NCBI RefSeq assembly: GCF_001660705.2
Contig: NZ_LYBV02000028.1
Coordinates: 1 to 46,171 of the forward strand
Direction: 5' to 3'
Length of the DNA: 46,171 nucleotides
From: Saccharicrinis aurantiacus
GTDB lineage: Bacteria > Bacteroidota > Bacteroidia > Bacteroidales > Marinilabiliaceae
The notes below the pieces were generated by a model. It worked only from the letters and a program-made list of their open reading frames with translations, made no database searches and had not been told where the DNA came from. The translations under genes and the position numbers were made by a program. Shown piece after piece: positions 43,429 to 46,171 of the stretch. Each line of letters begins with the position of its first letter. Within the stretch, counting starts at the first letter, position 1.

Positions 43429-44363
43429 TGGTATCTACTTTTAAGTGCGTTGTATGTGTAAAAGCTTAGTGCAGTTAATACAATGAGCTGAAATATTAAA
43501 GTATAAGGCAGTTTGAAACTCATGAAAATGCAGCTTACACTAACTAAATGTGTAATAATTGTAAGTAGTTTATTGGAGGCAAAAAGTGTTGATGTAATGC
43601 TATTTATATTGATGGAGAGTAATCCTGATAAGGAAATAATTATATAAAAACTGAGTGTATTACTAAGGATAAAAGGCACAATGCATGCAATACCAATTAT
43701 AGTAAATGTTATACTTAAATCTTTCAGCCTTTTTAATAATATGTTTTTGGGTGAACCAAACATTTTGATGTGCCAACTATTATCCGCTTCGCTAGGTAGT
43801 AGGCATACAAATAAAAGCAATACTTGGTATATGTAAACCTGAATATGATGCTCGCTATCGAAAAATACTGAGAAATGTAATAGTGCCATTAAACTTGCCA
43901 TTACTACAGAATTCTTTCTAATATTTGATTTAATAATAAGGTTAAGTTGGCTTATTCTTTTTAAGGGAAAATTTAAGACGGAAGTTTTATCAATATGTGG
44001 TGCTGTTAAAAATAGCACACTTAACAATGCTATATAGACTGCTAAATGCATTAGTTTTCCCTCAATTAATAAACGTACAATTATGGGGGTGCTTAATAAA
44101 ATACAATCTATGCCAATGATGATACTCGCGTATTTAGATTGTAAAGCTAAAAAGGGCTTGTCTTTTCGAGAGCTTAAAACAAGGGCTACTAATAAGAAGT
44201 TTAACAGAGCAGCAATAATTACATTTTCTGTGGCGAATAATACACTTACACCCACGCAAGCAATCAATAAGGTAATAAGCGTATACCTTATTCCTAAATC
44301 AATTATAAAACGAATTAGTAAATTGAAGTATAGTTTGTAGGTGTGTTTTATAAAAGTGAGCAT
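43422..44363 (-). CDS. Polytopic membrane protein, probable ABC permease
   Basis: A 313-residue protein with about ten membrane segments spread along its whole length. There is no domain of a known permease family. Its stop codon lies inside the start of the ABC ATPase gene, so the two are co-translated and probably form one transporter. The MutS-like gene ends 31 bp upstream of its start, suggesting a three-gene operon. Confidence 0.7.
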   Translation of the reverse strand: MLTFIKHTYKLYFNLLIRFIIDLGIRYTLITLLIACVGVSVLFATENVIIAALLNFLLVALVLSSRKDKPFLALQSKYASIIIGIDCILLSTPIIVRLLIEGKLMHLAVYIALLSVLFLTAPHIDKTSVLNFPLKRISQLNLIIKSNIRKNSVVMASLMALLHFSVFFDSEHHIQVYIYQVLLLFVCLLPSEADNSWHIKMFGSPKNILLKRLKDLSITFTIIGIACIVPFILSNTLSFYIIISLSGLLSININSITSTLFASNKLLTIITHLVSVSCIFMSFKLPYTLIFQLIVLTALSFYTYNALKSRYQW

Positions 44364-44394
44364 TTTATTAGAGTAGTTATGTTGTTGTGGCTGT

Positions 44395-45873
44395 TTATTG
44401 CATACTCAATTCTGTATAAAGTTTATTGGCATCGCTAACAATTTCTTTATCAAGTTTATGTATCTCAGCAAGTTTAATGGCATTTTTAGGCATTAAATTT
44501 CCCTTTTGTATTTTGTAATCGAAAAAGTAATTGTTGCTATCGTACTTCATCTCAAAATAGTAATTCTCAAAATCATTCAGCAAATTAACCAATTTAATAT
44601 CGTGGGTTGAGGCAAATGTGTTTGCAGCAGTTTTGCTTAAGTGTTTTAATACACTGCATCCCATGGCAACCTGTTCGTTACGGTTGGTGCCTTTAAAAAT
44701 TTCATCTATAATAACTAAGCCAGGTTTCTTTTTACAACTAGCAATAATGTGTTTAATTCTATTTAGTTCGCTTGAGTAATAGCTTTCTCCCTCAGCTAAA
44801 CTATCCGAAATGCTAATGTATGAATAAACAGGTACTTTAGGTACAATAGCGTGCGTGGCAAAGCAAAGGTTTAGCTTCTGTGCTAGGTAGATATTAATAG
44901 CCAATTGTTTCAAGAAAATGGTTTTGCCACTCATGTTAGCCCCCGTAATCAATACTCTACCATTCTCGGAATAAATAGAGTTGGTAACGCAGTTTTCTAT
45001 TAAAGGAAGATAGGCATCTTTTAAATCAATTTTACTTTTATCAGTAAATTGTGGTTTACATGTATTGTAACATTCCTCAATAGAGGAAAGGGATAGAAGC
45101 ATATCGATGTAGCCTATGTAATTGTATTGATCTAACAATAATTTGTTGTTGTCTTGTATTTTGCTGATGCAATACCAATACGAATAGAACTCGATATTTG
45201 TAATTAGTTTAAGCGTTTCAATTATGGTTCCTGTAATGGGTTCTTTGCCTGCAGAATTATTAAAATCTTGAAAGAATAGTGCTGTTGAAATACTTAAATT
45301 CGGTGCGCTATCAGATTTAATACCTTTTAGATCTGATTTTATTTGATGGATATGTTTGGCTATTTTAATAAACTTTCGAAGTGCCGAGAGGCCAAACATA
45401 TGATATAATAGTTCCCTTTTACTCCAAATATATATGATAGTATTGCAGCAAAGTGCAGCGGGGATGCTTAAAATTAATAGGTTATTCTGGAGTATGCCTA
45501 CAAATCCAATAGCGTATAATAATATTGGTACTATGGCCAATATTTTAATCCATTTGGGGAGTTCGAGTTTGGCGTGTAATAAATCAATTACATGTGAATC
45601 TCTATAGGTATTGGCTTTCTGTAATAAGTTATCGAGCTTTGGCGTTCTCAGATTTTCAATCTTACGCTGATCTTCCTCAATCATACCTGTATCAATAAAG
45701 TAATTGGTAGTAAGCAGGTAATTGTATAAGAACTGAGCGCCGTAAGCCGATTGTGTTTTATTTATTTTGGCGAATACTTCTTCAATATTTAAATCGTTAT
45801 TTATATCAGTTTCAAAGTTGCTGAGAGGTTTTGAATAATTGAAGAGTTTAGAGTTTGTATGATCGTTTAGCAT
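44395..45873 (-). CDS. Membrane-associated MutS-like ATPase
   Basis: A 492-residue protein. The C-terminal 190 residues are a MutS domain V ATPase: LITGANMSGKT (Walker A at about 308-318), DSLAEGESYYSSELNRIKHI, VIIDEIFKGTNRNEQVAMG (Walker B) and FASTHDIKLV. The N-terminal half has no mismatch-binding domain. Instead it has MutS-III-like helices and two membrane segments (about residues 108-125 and 128-148). It is therefore not a canonical MutS; similar proteins are common in Bacteroidota but uncharacterised. It starts the operon with the permease and ABC ATPase genes. Confidence 0.88.
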   Translation of the reverse strand: MLNDHTNSKLFNYSKPLSNFETDINNDLNIEEVFAKINKTQSAYGAQFLYNYLLTTNYFIDTGMIEEDQRKIENLRTPKLDNLLQKANTYRDSHVIDLLHAKLELPKWIKILAIVPILLYAIGFVGILQNNLLILSIPAALCCNTIIYIWSKRELLYHMFGLSALRKFIKIAKHIHQIKSDLKGIKSDSAPNLSISTALFFQDFNNSAGKEPITGTIIETLKLITNIEFYSYWYCISKIQDNNKLLLDQYNYIGYIDMLLSLSSIEECYNTCKPQFTDKSKIDLKDAYLPLIENCVTNSIYSENGRVLITGANMSGKTIFLKQLAINIYLAQKLNLCFATHAIVPKVPVYSYISISDSLAEGESYYSSELNRIKHIIASCKKKPGLVIIDEIFKGTNRNEQVAMGCSVLKHLSKTAANTFASTHDIKLVNLLNDFENYYFEMKYDSNNYFFDYKIQKGNLMPKNAIKLAEIHKLDKEIVSDANKLYTELSMQ

Positions 45874-46171
45874 ATTATGTGAGTAAAAGATGGTTATTGT
45901 GTACGATTTTCAATTTTCGGAGATTATTATTGGAGTTAATGTCTTAGTCTCGATTTCTAATGAAATTAATGGTAATATGTATAAGTTATTTCTGGTTTCG
46001 AATGATTAATATTGCCTCAAGTGAATGGTGTTTAGAGGTTATTGTAAGGTGTATCTAATGATTAAATGGTTTGTATTTACCTTTTATTAATTGGCTTCTT
46101 AATTTGAGCATAACGGTATTGTAATTATAATTGCTAGTCATTATGTTGTGGATGGATAATTTCTCCTCGTT
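45874..46171. other. Upstream region of the MutS-like gene, to the window edge
   Basis: AT-rich, without a recognised gene. It should contain the operon promoter; no clear consensus was found. Confidence 0.45.

Noticed and set aside
44395-45873. Canonical mismatch repair MutS
   Set aside because: There is no mismatch-binding N-terminal domain, the length is about half and membrane segments are present.

Overview
The window looks like a piece of chromosome from a marine member of the Bacteroidota. It is AT-rich, and two promoters fit the Bacteroidota TTG-N19-TAnnTTTG pattern. There is a type IX secretion (T9SS) C-terminal sorting domain, a SusC-like carboxypeptidase-D-type regulatory domain, and genes whose products act on, or resemble enzymes acting on, red-algal galactans. 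The species cannot be named from the sequence alone.

Positions 1 to about 22.65 kb read as the right-hand part of an integrated genomic island. It carries an excisionase-type HTH protein, a DUF3987 ATPase and a CHC2/toprim-like DUF6371 protein. Between the last two lies an array of 7-bp direct repeats on an 11-bp period inside a 17-bp inverted repeat, which resembles replication iterons. The cargo follows: a WYL regulator, RmuC, a gene broken by an in-frame TAG, a PD-(D/E)XK nuclease, a type I restriction-modification system (hsdM, hsdS, then hsdR about 4.7 kb later), and a hipB-hipA pair. The hsdS-hsdR gap holds a DUF1186/SEC-C protein flanked by palindromes, a 21-bp periodic repeat array in front of an unknown helical protein gene, and a REP-associated (RAYT-type) transposase surrounded by four REPIN-like paired palindromes. 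A tyrosine integrase closes the island, next to a tRNA-Ser gene; the other island end is outside the window.

Positions 22.67 to 36 kb are mostly housekeeping: two tRNA-Ser(UGA) and one tRNA-Trp under one consensus promoter, a TPR lipoprotein, purC, rplS, an AddA/RecB-like helicase-nuclease and an FAD oxidoreductase. Interspersed are a GH16 lipoprotein with the ExDxxE active site and a large secreted beta-helix protein with a T9SS tail.

Positions 36 to 46 kb are more fluid. A GH82-like (iota-carrageenase-like) lipoprotein gene sits between the FAD oxidoreductase gene and an 84-bp gapless copy of that gene's 3' end. A carboxypeptidase-regulatory-domain protein has two decayed copies of its 5' end upstream. 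A short unlisted gene at 42337..42462 (minus) encodes a 41-residue double-glycine-leader peptide resembling a bacteriocin or pheromone precursor. It lies downstream of an ABC ATPase/permease pair and a membrane-bound MutS-like ATPase, with a CPBP-family protease nearby. This peptide locus, the REPIN/RAYT array, the iteron-like array and the repeat-flanked GH82 gene are the most unusual items.
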